A DNA stretch of 64,000 bases from Paracoccaceae bacterium (GTDB taxonomy: Bacteria; Pseudomonadota; Alphaproteobacteria; Rhodobacterales; Rhodobacteraceae), in assembly GCA_022824005.1 (NCBI GenBank), contig JAJEBG010000007.1, forward strand, positions 1-64,000, written 5' to 3'. Both the position numbers and the translations under genes were made by a program. The notes below the pieces were generated by a model. It did no database searches. It saw only the letters and a list, made by a program, of their open reading frames with translations, and was not told the DNA's origin. Below are positions 38,219 through 46,504 of the stretch, one piece after another. How positions within the stretch are numbered: position 1 is the first letter of the stretch; the number at the start of each line of letters is the position of its first letter.

Positions 38219-38502
38219 TTCGCCGCCTCCTTGACCGCAAGATCGGCATCGCGCGCCAGATGGCAGGTGCCGATCTGGTGGGTCAGTGTGTTGCGCTCCA
38301 GCACAAGCCACTGGCGGCAACCTTGTACATGATGCCAGTATTCGCGGTGCCAGCCGCGCGGGTTGTCACGGTTGAACACGTAATCCACCCAGTGCTGCAT
38401 CCCGGTGTCTTCCATCGCCGGGCGCGTGACCGAGGCATCGGCCCCATAAGTGAATTCTGTCTCGTCTCTCAGCCCGCAGACCGGGCAGTCAATTCTGATC
38501 AT
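38215..38502 (-). CDS. soxD: sarcosine oxidase delta subunit
   Basis: A 95-residue zinc-binding subunit. Candidate ligands are Cys6 and Cys9 (IDCPVCG), and His58 and Cys62 (YWHHVQGC), the pattern described for SoxD. HWVDYVFNRDNPRGWHREYW is highly typical. It starts 9 bp after soxB and overlaps soxA by 4 bp. Confidence 0.94.
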   Translation of the reverse strand: MIRIDCPVCGLRDETEFTYGADASVTRPAMEDTGMQHWVDYVFNRDNPRGWHREYWHHVQGCRQWLVLERNTLTHQIGTCHLARDADLAVKEAAK

Positions 38503-38511
38503 CTTGCGGCC

Positions 38512-39768
38512 TCAATGCGCATTTGGCTGTGGGCCCACGCCCTTTTCGTCGATCTGATAGCCCCGGTTGAACCGCTCCAGTGTGAATTCGGCGTTGTCCT
38601 TGTGCGGCGCATCGCGGGCGATGGTGTAGGCAAAGCACCAGCCGCTTGCGGGCGTGGCCTTGAAGCCGCCATAGTTCCAGCCGCCATTCAGATACAGCCC
38701 CTCAACGGGTGTTTTGGTGATAAAAGGCGAGCCGTCCATCGACATATCCATCACCCCGGCCCAGTGGCGCAGCAGTTTCAGCCGCGACATGCAGGGCATC
38801 AGCGCCTTGGCGCTGGCCAGCGTGTGTTCGACAATCGGCAAGCCGCCTTTCTGGGCGTAAGAGTTATACATGTCCAGATCGCCCCCCAGAACCAGCCCGC
38901 CCTTGTCGGACTGGCTGAGGTAGAAATGCGCGGCGCCAAAGCTGATGACGGTATCGACCAGCGGTTTGTACGGTTCTGTCACAAAAGCTTGCAGGCAATG
39001 GGTTTCAATCGGCAGGCGCAGCCCCGCCATCTGCGCCAGATGCCCGGAATGGCCCGCCACGCACAGCGCCACCTTTTTGGCACGAATTTCGCCCTGGCTT
39101 GTTTGCACCCCGGCGATTCTGCCGCCGTCCCACAGGTATCCGGTCACTTCGCGCTGTTGCAGTATATCGACACCGCGGCGGTCCGCGCCGCGGGCAAACC
39201 CCCACGCCACCGCATCATGACGCGCCGTGCCCGCGCGGCTTTGGTAGATCGCCCCGTGGATAGGAAAACGGGCCTTGTCGGAATAATCCAGATACGGCAG
39301 GCGGCGCTTGACCTCGGCGCGGTCAAACAATTCGGCATCAATGCCGTTGGCGCGCATAACATTGCCGCGCCGCCGTGCCGCATCCATCTGCCCGGGAGAG
39401 TGGCAGAGGTTGTACTGTCCACGCTGCGAGATCATCACGTTATAGTTCAGATCCTGGCTGAGATCCTCCCACAGCTGCATCGAGCGTTCGTAGAACATCG
39501 TGTTGCCCGGCATCATGTAGTTCGACCGCACGATGGTGGTGTTACGGCCCGTATTGCCGCCGCCCAACCAGCCCTTTTCGACCACCGCCACATTGGTGAT
39601 GCCATGTTCTTTGGCTAGGTAGTAGGCAGTGGCCAACCCGTGACCGCCACCGCCGACGATCACCACGTCATAGGCCGGTTTCGACTCCGGGTCGCGCCAG
39701 GCGCGGGTCCAGTTTCTGTTTCCGCTCAGCGCGTGGCGGACTAAAGAGAAAGCTGAATACTTGGTCAT
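38512..39768 (-). CDS. soxB: sarcosine oxidase beta subunit
   Basis: A 418-residue flavoprotein that oxidises sarcosine at a noncovalent FAD and passes electrons to an FMN. MTKYSAFSLVRHALSGNRNW is the usual N-terminus, so ATG 39768 is preferred over a GTG 30 bp upstream. FAD-binding VVIVGGGGHGLATAYYL lies at about 35-51, and the segment GTARHDAVAWGF, which in relatives includes the covalent-FMN histidine region, at about 180-191. GLYLNGGWNYGGFKATPASG is near the C-terminus. It is the first gene of the minus-strand transcript and is divergent from the RpiR-type regulator. Confidence 0.94.
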   Translation of the reverse strand: MTKYSAFSLVRHALSGNRNWTRAWRDPESKPAYDVVIVGGGGHGLATAYYLAKEHGITNVAVVEKGWLGGGNTGRNTTIVRSNYMMPGNTMFYERSMQLWEDLSQDLNYNVMISQRGQYNLCHSPGQMDAARRRGNVMRANGIDAELFDRAEVKRRLPYLDYSDKARFPIHGAIYQSRAGTARHDAVAWGFARGADRRGVDILQQREVTGYLWDGGRIAGVQTSQGEIRAKKVALCVAGHSGHLAQMAGLRLPIETHCLQAFVTEPYKPLVDTVISFGAAHFYLSQSDKGGLVLGGDLDMYNSYAQKGGLPIVEHTLASAKALMPCMSRLKLLRHWAGVMDMSMDGSPFITKTPVEGLYLNGGWNYGGFKATPASGWCFAYTIARDAPHKDNAEFTLERFNRGYQIDEKGVGPQPNAH

Positions 39769-39811
39769 GTCAAAGCACCGCTGTTTTGTCTTGCCCACAC
39801 AAATGCACCAT

Positions 39812-39827
39812 TTGAAATTTATTTCAA
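39812..39827. promoter_or_regulatory. AT-rich 16-bp palindrome between soxB and the RpiR-type regulator
   Basis: TTGAAAT-TT-ATTTCAA is a perfect inverted repeat in an AT-rich gap inside GC-rich DNA. It is followed by AAAAGTATCAAATGCTT, a sequence nearly repeated before the dehydrogenase gene at 40834 onward. RpiR/MurR-type regulators bind AT-rich palindromes of this kind, so this is a likely operator for the adjacent regulator and for soxB. Confidence 0.6.
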
Positions 39828-39919
39828 CATAAAAGTATCAAATGCTTCTATTTAGATCACCGCCGCCTTGAAGCTTGCAGCGATATGGCGTTAACTATGG
39901 GAAAAACCCGAGGTGCCCG

Positions 39920-40783
39920 GTGGTCGACGTGAACATTCTGCAATCTCTGCGCCAGGCCCTGCCGGATCTGCCACGCAAGCTGACCATTGCCGCGCACTAT
40001 GCGATTGAACATCCCGACCGGATGGCGCTTGATTCGATGCGGCGCACGGCGCAGAACGTGGGGGTGACATCAACCACGATGTTGCGACTGGCCCGGCAGC
40101 TGGGTTTCGCAGGGTATGAGGATTTTCGTGCCAGTTTCCAGACCGAACTGGTCCGGGGGGGATTCGGCGCACGGGCTGGTGCACTGCGCGAATCTCACTC
40201 CGGCAATGCGGAACAGACGATTGCAGAACAGATCATGTCCGCCGCTCAGCACAGTATCGGTCAGGTCCGCACGACCCTGAAACAGTCCGAGTTTGACGCT
40301 CTGGCCCGGTCCATGCGCAACGCCCCGCATATCTATCTGGTCGGGTCTGGTTCGTTGTTCTGGCTGGCGTCGATGATGAAGAATACCGGCAACATGATCC
40401 TGCCCAACCTGCGGCTGATCGGATCCGAATACGCCGTCGCGGCCGAAGCGATGGGCGATCTGGGCCCGGATGATGTGGTCATCTGCTTTGGCATAAACCC
40501 CACCGCGCAGCGCACCGTGGATGCCATGCGATATGCCACCCAAAAGAGGAGTCTGACCGTTGCGGTCACGGATCGGGCAAGCTCTCCGATCGCTGAAAGC
40601 GCGCGCTTTGTGTTCTATGGCGATACCTCCAGCCCACATTACTACCCTTCAGCTGCACCCCTGATGCTGATTATCGAGGCCATTCTGGCCACCGTGGTGG
40701 CACAGGGCGATGGGCGCGAGCTGCGCCAGATCCGCCAGTTCGAAGAAACCCGCAAGGCCAGCGGGCGCTATCTGGAACGCTGA
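39920..40783 (+). CDS. MurR/RpiR family transcriptional regulator with SIS domain
   Basis: About 287 residues. An N-terminal HTH_6 domain (HYAIEHPDRMALDSMRRTAQ onward to GYEDFRASFQTEL) is followed by a SIS domain (HIYLVGSGSLFWLASMMKNT, DVVICFGINPTAQRTVDAMR), which in this family senses a phosphorylated or small metabolite. The start is uncertain: GTG 39920 has GAGG six bases upstream, while GTG 39929 and TTG 39875 are alternatives. It is divergent from soxB and 161 bp before the dehydrogenase gene; palindromes precede both. Confidence 0.88.
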   Translation: MVDVNILQSLRQALPDLPRKLTIAAHYAIEHPDRMALDSMRRTAQNVGVTSTTMLRLARQLGFAGYEDFRASFQTELVRGGFGARAGALRESHSGNAEQTIAEQIMSAAQHSIGQVRTTLKQSEFDALARSMRNAPHIYLVGSGSLFWLASMMKNTGNMILPNLRLIGSEYAVAAEAMGDLGPDDVVICFGINPTAQRTVDAMRYATQKRSLTVAVTDRASSPIAESARFVFYGDTSSPHYYPSAAPLMLIIEAILATVVAQGDGRELRQIRQFEETRKASGRYLER

Positions 40784-40823
40784 CCGGTCGCAAAAACACA
40801 AATCTGCACCGAACGGTATTTTT

Positions 40824-40835
40824 TTATTGCAATAA
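40824..40835. promoter_or_regulatory. palindrome before the dimethylglycine dehydrogenase-like gene
   Basis: TTATTGCAATAA is a perfect 12-bp palindrome. It is directly followed by GTATCATACGCT, which aligns with GTATCAAATGCT after the palindrome before soxB. The shared order (AT palindrome, then GTATCAWAYGCT) suggests one regulator controls both units. Confidence 0.55.
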
Positions 40836-40944
40836 GTATCATACGCTGTCTTTTTGGGTGCGAACACGGACCGCCCATAGCACATACCCGACACGATGCG
40901 GTATGTGCTGCTGGCCCGACCTCAACACCGTTTCGGAGCTTGAA

Positions 40945-43377
40945 ATGTCAGAAGATATCAAAACCCACGCCCGCGTTGCCATCATCGGCGGCGGCGTTAT
41001 CGGTTGTAGCCTGCTCTATCATTTGGCAAAGGCCGGGTGGACGGATCTGGTGTTGCTGGAAGGCGCGCAGCTGACCTCGGGGGCGACCTGGCACGCGGCG
41101 GCCAATGGCAACACGTTCAACGGATCGCCCCTGATTGCCTGGAGCATGAAGCGCACCTTTGAACTGTGGCGCGAGATCGAGACTGAAAGCGGCCAGCAGG
41201 TTGGCGCACATGAGGTCGGCGGCCTGATGATTGCCCGCACACAGGATCGTCTGGACGAGCTGCACCGCCTGCGCGGTGTCGGCAAGCGGATCGGCGTAGA
41301 CTATGACATGCTGACGCCCGAAGAATTGAAAGAGGTTCTGCCCTTTTTGAACACCGACACGGTTCTGGGCGCGATGTATGACCCGATGGGTGGGCATGTG
41401 GATCCCTATGGTCTGACCCAGGCCTATGCCCGCGCCGCCCGCAAGCGTGGGGCGCAGGTGCGGCAGAACTGGAAGGTCGAATGCCTGACCCAAACGCCGG
41501 AAGGCGGCTGGATCGTTGCCAGTGACAAGGGTGAGGTTCACGCTGACATCATCGTCAATGCCGCCGGGCTCTATGCCGACGAAATCGCCAAACTGACCGG
41601 CGCGCGCCTGCCGATGGTCAACATGCGCCACCACTATCTGTTGACCGAACAAATCCCCGAGGTGCGCGATATATCCAAGGAACCGCCCGTGTTCCGGGAT
41701 GTCGACGCGGGCGTCTATTGCCGCCGCGAAGGGGGCGGTATCCTGTTCGGGATCTATGAACAGGAGTGCCGGGATTTCGGCTATGACGCAATGCCCGACA
41801 GCTTTGTCTCACAGCTGTTTGACGCAGATTTCGACCGGCTGACCCCGGAGCTGGAGCATGTGTTCGACGCCATCCCCTGTATCGGTGAAAGCGGCATCCG
41901 TTCGACGGTGCATGGGCCGTTTGTGTTCACGCCGGATGGCCGCCCGCTGATCGGCTGGATGCCGGGCCAGAAAAACCACTTTGCCGCGGCGGGTTTTCTG
42001 GCCGGGATTTCGATGTCGGGCGGCTTTGGCCAGTTGATGGCCGAATGGATCACCCAGGGCGCACCGCACCGGGATGTGTCCTCGTGCGATGTGCTGCGGT
42101 TCGGTGACTGGGCGATTGGCGACTATGCCCGCGCCCGTGCCCATGACACCTATTCCACCCGGTACAAAATGCACTTCCCGCACGAGGAAATCGCCGCCGG
42201 ACGCCCGGTGCGCCGCACACCGATGTATGACCGCTATGTCGCGATGGGCGCGCATTTCGGTTTTGCCGATGGCTGGGAGCGCCCGAATTGGTTTGCCGGC
42301 GAAGGTCAGACCGTCGTGGAAACCCCCTCGTTCCGCCGTAACGAGGCGCATGAAGCGATTGAGCGCGAGGTCAAGGCGGTTCAAAGCTCGGCCGGGTATA
42401 CAGATCTGATCACATTCGCCAATTACATGATCGAAGGGCCGGATACCGAAACCTTCCTGCGGCGCGCCTTTCCGGGGCGGGTTCCGGGCAAACCCGGCCG
42501 ACTGGGCCTGACGCCGATCGTGAACGACCATGGCGGCACGCTGGGCGATGCGACCGTGCTGCGCCTGTCCGATCAGCGGTTCATGATCGTCGCCTCGGGT
42601 GCCCTAAGTCGCATCCACCTGCGGCAGATGATGCCCCTGGCCGATGGGTTGGACATGACGTTCAGCAACCGCACCGACAGCTGGGCGGGCTTTTCGGTCG
42701 CCGGTCCCAACGCGGGCAGGATCGTGCAGGCGGCGCTGCGGACCGATCCGCCGCGTTTCTTTGGCTGTGCCGAGGCCACGATCGGCGGTGTCCCATGCGT
42801 TATTCTGCGCCTGTCTTATGTGGGTGAGCATTCCTATGAAATCCACTGCGCGCTGGAGGATCAGCCCGCCCTGCATGACGCCTTGCTGGCTGCGGCGGCG
42901 GAACGGGGTGTTGCGCTTTCGCCCTTCGGGGGTCGGGCCATGAATGCAATGCGCATCGAAAAGGCGTTGCCGCGCACTGGCGATGAGCTGACGATCGAGG
43001 CGACTCCGTTTGAACTGAACATGGGTTGGATGCTGGATCTTGAGGATAATCCCGACAGCACCGGCCACGCTGCGCTGACTGACTGGGCCACCCGTCCGCC
43101 GCGCTATCGTTTGACCACATTGCTGCTGGACGAGGCCGCGCATGATCCAACTGGCAGCGAGCCGGTTATGCAGGACGGGCATCTGGTGGGCTATGTCTCA
43201 AGCGCCAGCTACGGGCCGCGCGTCAGGCGAACTGTTGCGCTGGCCTTCCTGAAACCGGAATACTGTGTCACGGGCACCGTCGTCAACGTGTCGGTGCTGG
43301 GCAATGCGGTCCGTGCAGAGGTTTGCCAGGACTGCGCCTATGATCCGACCGGAACGCGCGCCCGAAGCGCAGTTTGA
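40945..43377 (+). CDS. dimethylglycine/sarcosine dehydrogenase-like FAD and folate enzyme
   Basis: An 810-residue protein. ATG 40945 follows a GGAG ribosome binding site. FAD-binding VAIIGGGVIGCSLLYHLAKA (about 11-30) is followed by GATWHAAANG, with His50 in the position of the covalent FAD histidine of the family. The C-terminal half (from about 430) is a GcvT-type aminomethyltransferase fold with LSYVGEHSYEIHCALED and GGRAMNAMRIEKALPRTGDE. Members demethylate N-methylated amino acids and pass the carbon to tetrahydrofolate. The substrate may not be dimethylglycine. It lies downstream of the RpiR-type gene. Confidence 0.88.
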   Translation: MSEDIKTHARVAIIGGGVIGCSLLYHLAKAGWTDLVLLEGAQLTSGATWHAAANGNTFNGSPLIAWSMKRTFELWREIETESGQQVGAHEVGGLMIARTQDRLDELHRLRGVGKRIGVDYDMLTPEELKEVLPFLNTDTVLGAMYDPMGGHVDPYGLTQAYARAARKRGAQVRQNWKVECLTQTPEGGWIVASDKGEVHADIIVNAAGLYADEIAKLTGARLPMVNMRHHYLLTEQIPEVRDISKEPPVFRDVDAGVYCRREGGGILFGIYEQECRDFGYDAMPDSFVSQLFDADFDRLTPELEHVFDAIPCIGESGIRSTVHGPFVFTPDGRPLIGWMPGQKNHFAAAGFLAGISMSGGFGQLMAEWITQGAPHRDVSSCDVLRFGDWAIGDYARARAHDTYSTRYKMHFPHEEIAAGRPVRRTPMYDRYVAMGAHFGFADGWERPNWFAGEGQTVVETPSFRRNEAHEAIEREVKAVQSSAGYTDLITFANYMIEGPDTETFLRRAFPGRVPGKPGRLGLTPIVNDHGGTLGDATVLRLSDQRFMIVASGALSRIHLRQMMPLADGLDMTFSNRTDSWAGFSVAGPNAGRIVQAALRTDPPRFFGCAEATIGGVPCVILRLSYVGEHSYEIHCALEDQPALHDALLAAAAERGVALSPFGGRAMNAMRIEKALPRTGDELTIEATPFELNMGWMLDLEDNPDSTGHAALTDWATRPPRYRLTTLLLDEAAHDPTGSEPVMQDGHLVGYVSSASYGPRVRRTVALAFLKPEYCVTGTVVNVSVLGNAVRAEVCQDCAYDPTGTRARSAV

Positions 43378-43496
43378 TCGGTTCAGGATCTTTGGAACAT
43401 CCGACCCGGCCTGCTCCAGAGTTATCGCAGCGATCATGTTAACCAGGGGCTCGAAGCCAACGGCAAGAGCAATTGTTCTGAGGTTTCTACCAAATT

Positions 43497-43770
43497 GGGG
43501 TCGCGTGCGGCTGAGTGTTAGAGCCCCCTATAAGCGGTTTCCGAGCTCATTTACCGCCACCGATACTTGCCTGTGAGGATGATATGCACTCATCCAAGGG
43601 ACGAGGTGTTTGATAGGAGACATGCTGGCGTTTTCAAACCGCCCTTTTTCCGCTGCGCGATCGCTATGCCAAGATGTATTGTATTCCAGTAAATTATGAT
43701 AGCGGGGAGAAGGTTAAGACCGGCGACCCCAAAGTGTTGACCTTCGGTCGTGCGGTCACTGATCCCGGCA
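43497..43770 (-). mobile_element. Tn3-family transposase tail and probable terminal repeat
   Basis: On the minus strand ISDRTTEGQHFGVAGLNLLP, IIIYWNTIHLGIAIAQRKKG and LLSNTSSLG match the extreme C-terminus of Tn3-type TnpA. After an in-frame TGA the frame continues VHIILTGKYRWR to TAA at 43551, where relatives have W instead of the stop (SPLGW.HI.LTG). Beyond it, GGGGTCGCGTGCGG starting at 43497 has the look of a Tn3 terminal inverted repeat (GGGG start). The 120 bp between the dehydrogenase stop and this point holds no recognised gene. Confidence 0.6.
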
Positions 43771-44174
43771 AGGAAGCGGTGTCGCCAGCGAAAAGCCGTG
43801 CTGACAGCTATACCACAGCGCTCTGCAGAAGCTGCCACCGTATCGCCATTGGCGAGGCACTCGCTGAACGTCAGCCAAAGATCTTTGCGGTGCAGGCCGT
43901 TCAGTGATGTACCCGTCACCGCTCCAAAGGTTCGATTGCAGGATCGGCAAAGATAGCGCTGCATTCCTCGCGACTTACCATTGGCCACTGCGCCGGGGGT
44001 GCCGCAATGCGGGCAGGTCCGGTCTTCTCCAACACCCATCTGAACTGCCGCAACTGAGGCTTCCCCCGTTGGGCGACCAGCAAGAACTTCACCGACCTCT
44101 AATTTCTGCTCTTCGCTCAACTTGTCGACCTCCGACAACCACGCAAGAAAGGCTTTACGGTCGATAATGCGCAT
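43763..44174 (-). pseudogene. IS1595-type transposase head fused in frame to the Tn3 tail
   Basis: The first 135 or so residues of a 194-codon frame (43590-44174) are the N-terminus of an IS1595/ISXO2-like transposase. They include a zinc ribbon (CPHCGTPGAVANGKSRGMQR then YLCRSCNRTF) and the HTH segment CGIAVSTAFRWRHRFLAG. The DDE catalytic domain is missing and replaced by Tn3 TnpA sequence without loss of frame. It is a rearrangement product marking the right edge of the island and is not expected to be functional. Confidence 0.75.
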
Positions 44175-44273
44175 CCTTCTGAATTTGAGACAAAATATAA
44201 CACGTCAATACGTTATACGAATAGAGCCTTTCCATTCGCGTATTTTCTTCCTATCAAGAATTCGGTCATATTC

Positions 44274-44726
44274 ATGAAATCAAAGCACCCAAATGAGACT
44301 CGCCCTGTGCATCTCCTCAAACTATGCGTGGGCATCGACTCCGTTGAGACACTTTGTATCCGACAGGCCGAACGCATTCGATCAGGCCTTTATTCCACAC
44401 CTGAACATATCACGCGAATGCGCCCCAAACGCCAAGAAGAACTTTTGAATGGCGGCTCGCTTTACTGGGTTATCCGTGGGTTGATTCTTGCCCGACAAAA
44501 AATTCTCGCACTCGAAACCCGAAAAGGCCAAGATCAAATCACGCGCTGTGCCATCGTTCTGGACCGACGACTTTTTTTGACACGAGCAACGCCGAGACGG
44601 GCCTTCCGTGGCTGGCGTTATCTTGAACCCGACAAAGCGCCTGATGATATTCGTGAATTCATCGTCGGCGAAAAAACTCTACCTAAACGGATGGAAATGG
44701 AATTGAACCGCTTGGGAGTGATTTAG
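44274..44726 (+). CDS. DUF1489 family protein
   Basis: A 150-residue cytoplasmic protein of a family widespread in and largely restricted to alphaproteobacteria. Typical segments: HLLKLCVGIDSVETL, the basic HITRMRPKRQEELLNGGSLY, WVIRGLILARQKILAL, ITRCAIVLDRRLFLTRATPR and AFRGWRYLEPDKAPDD. Function is unknown. Its stop overlaps the convergent hisG stop by 4 bp. It is the first backbone gene after the island, and its upstream region is island debris. Confidence 0.88.
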   Translation: MKSKHPNETRPVHLLKLCVGIDSVETLCIRQAERIRSGLYSTPEHITRMRPKRQEELLNGGSLYWVIRGLILARQKILALETRKGQDQITRCAIVLDRRLFLTRATPRRAFRGWRYLEPDKAPDDIREFIVGEKTLPKRMEMELNRLGVI

Positions 44727-45424
44727 CTTGACCCATCAGTCGCCCGCCGCACGAAATGGTCGACTTGATCTCTATATTGGTGTGGAATGGGACAGATTCG
44801 CGATTGAAAAAGGGCCGCTTCCGATTGCAGAATGATCCCGCCGGGCAATGGCTTCAGCCCGTTGGCTTCAAGTGTCTTGCCGGTTGAGACCAAATCGGCG
44901 ATGGCGTCCGCAAAATTATTGGCCACTGCCCCTTCTGTTGCCCCTTGGCTATACGCCAATTGATAATCCACAACGCCAGCTTCGCTGAGAAACTCACGCA
45001 CGAGATTGGTGTATTTTGTGGCAATTTTTAGACGCCGACCATGCTTGCGGCGAAATTGTGCCGCGATGGCATCCAAGTCTTCCAATGTTTCAGCGTCAAT
45101 CCAGAATTTTGGCACGCTGATCACTAGGTTAGTTCCGCCAAATCCCAATGGAGTGACTTCATTAACGCTTGCCTGCCATCCCGCTATGTTTTCACGGACA
45201 ACGTCCATACCTGTGATCGCAAAGTGCAGACTGCCATCTGCCAGTTTCTCTGGGATTTCACTCGCCGACAGCAGCAATAAATTGGCTTCTATTTCACCTT
45301 TCAGTTGTCCCGAATAACCACGGCTCTGCGAGATATTTATGATGCGAATACCCAAGGAATTGAGCCAATCCCTAGCCCCTTCAGCCAACCGGCCCTTTGA
45401 TGGGATCGCAAAGTTGATTGTCAT
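44723..45424 (-). CDS. hisG: ATP phosphoribosyltransferase, short catalytic form
   Basis: A 233-residue enzyme that begins histidine biosynthesis by joining ATP and PRPP. It lacks the C-terminal regulatory domain, as expected for the form that needs HisZ. MTINFAIPSKGRL is the usual start; ATG 45424 overlaps the hisZ stop by 4 bp. Other landmarks: FAITGMDVVREN, RLKIATKYTNLVREFL and YSQGATEGAVANNFADAI, the PRPP-binding region. Confidence 0.95.
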   Translation of the reverse strand: MTINFAIPSKGRLAEGARDWLNSLGIRIINISQSRGYSGQLKGEIEANLLLLSASEIPEKLADGSLHFAITGMDVVRENIAGWQASVNEVTPLGFGGTNLVISVPKFWIDAETLEDLDAIAAQFRRKHGRRLKIATKYTNLVREFLSEAGVVDYQLAYSQGATEGAVANNFADAIADLVSTGKTLEANGLKPLPGGIILQSEAALFQSRICPIPHQYRDQVDHFVRRATDGSS

Positions 45425-46503
45425 TTCATCTTGGCCTTCATTGCCGCGATGAGCGCAGGGCGCATCATCCCACCGACGGCCGGGCATTTTCGCCCCCCTC
45501 CAAGCGCCTCGGTCAAAAAGTCATAGCGTCCACCGAGGGCGGCCGATTGCGGATTGTTAGGTTCAAGGAAACCAAATACGAACCCATCATAATATTCGAG
45601 ACGAGTACGACCAAAACTCGTTTCGAATCTCAATTTATCAACGTCAATGCCATGGCTCAGCATTGCGTTCATGCGGGTTTCTAATTGATCAACAGAAGGT
45701 TTGAGCCCCGGCAAATTTTGGCTCATGCGACGGAGTTCCTTGAGAGAGGCGGTCATTGAACCTTTAATGGTCATGATTTCATCAATCGCCGCCAATTCTT
45801 TGCCATCCAATTCTGGGGCCTTGGCATCCTCAATCTTGGCTTGCACATTGTCGATCACTTCTTCAACCGTCCGCTGCCCGATCACCGCGCCTTCCCTCTC
45901 GATACTTGAGCGAATTGACTTCGGATGACGACTCATGGCAAGCGAGGCTCCTCCTTGACGATAAAGTTCGAGCAAACGTCGAAACTTAGCGGGACGCCAC
46001 AGATGCCTTTTGAGCGTGTTTTTTTGTCGATCAGTTGCGGTCAGACTATTTACCGCCGATATAAGGATATTGAGATCACCCGTCGCCGAGCGTAGGCCCA
46101 CGGCCGACAATAATTCATGAAAGGCACAGAAAATCTCTGTGTCAGCCGCCGCCTGGTCTTGATGACCAAAAATCTCATACCCAACTTGAATATATTCATC
46201 AGGTCGAAGAGAACCTGACCATTGTCGGCGAAAGACGCGCCCACTATAAGCATAACGCTCAGTTTTCTTTGCTGACTCCATATGAGACTTGACTAATGGG
46301 ACTGTGAAGTCGGGTCGTAATATCAGCTCCCCGTGAGCCGCGTCCTCGGTGACGAAGGCTCGACTTCTGATGTCCTCGCCGTAGAGATCAAGAATACTCG
46401 CGGCCGGCTGCAAGATGTCAGTATCAAAATGAACCGCCCCTCGTCTGAGAAAAAATTCTAGAGCCTTCCGTGCTTCCTTTTCAATCGAATGACGGTCAAC
46501 CAT
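45421..46503 (-). CDS. hisZ: ATP phosphoribosyltransferase regulatory subunit
   Basis: A 360-residue class II synthetase-like protein that forms a hetero-octamer with short HisG and confers histidine feedback. LRPDFTVPLVKSHM and YAYSGRVFRRQWSG correspond to motif 2 regions of HisRS; ALGGRYDFLTEALGGG matches the C-terminal class II segment. It lacks an anticodon-binding domain. It lies 1 bp after hisS and overlaps hisG by 4 bp. Confidence 0.93.
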   Translation of the reverse strand: MVDRHSIEKEARKALEFFLRRGAVHFDTDILQPAASILDLYGEDIRSRAFVTEDAAHGELILRPDFTVPLVKSHMESAKKTERYAYSGRVFRRQWSGSLRPDEYIQVGYEIFGHQDQAAADTEIFCAFHELLSAVGLRSATGDLNILISAVNSLTATDRQKNTLKRHLWRPAKFRRLLELYRQGGASLAMSRHPKSIRSSIEREGAVIGQRTVEEVIDNVQAKIEDAKAPELDGKELAAIDEIMTIKGSMTASLKELRRMSQNLPGLKPSVDQLETRMNAMLSHGIDVDKLRFETSFGRTRLEYYDGFVFGFLEPNNPQSAALGGRYDFLTEALGGGRKCPAVGGMMRPALIAAMKAKMK

Positions 46504-46504
46504 C

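Larger units (their letters stand above)
29040..44174. other. putative GC-rich genomic island (N-methyl amino acid catabolism)
   Basis: A block of visibly higher GC with long spurious antisense frames, flanked by transposase debris at both ends: an IS1634 3' fragment at 29040-29541, and Tn3 plus IS1595 fragments at 43497-44174. It carries aspA, a PAAT-type ABC importer, soxGADB, an RpiR-type regulator and a dimethylglycine dehydrogenase-like gene. The gene content and style resemble Rhodobacterales genomes (my recognition, not a search). Chromosomal housekeeping genes (rpsD, DUF1489, hisG) resume on either side. A join made during assembly through repeated IS sequence is an alternative. Confidence 0.7.

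Noticed and set aside
36953-38332. Long plus-strand frame of 459 codons opposite soxA
   Set aside because: Shadow of GC-rich soxA codons; no family resemblance, and composition is rich in Arg, His, Pro and Ala as expected for an antisense frame.
38173-39618. Plus-strand frame of 481 codons opposite soxB and soxD
   Set aside because: Antisense shadow of genes with clear family signatures; no ribosome binding site or recognisable domain.
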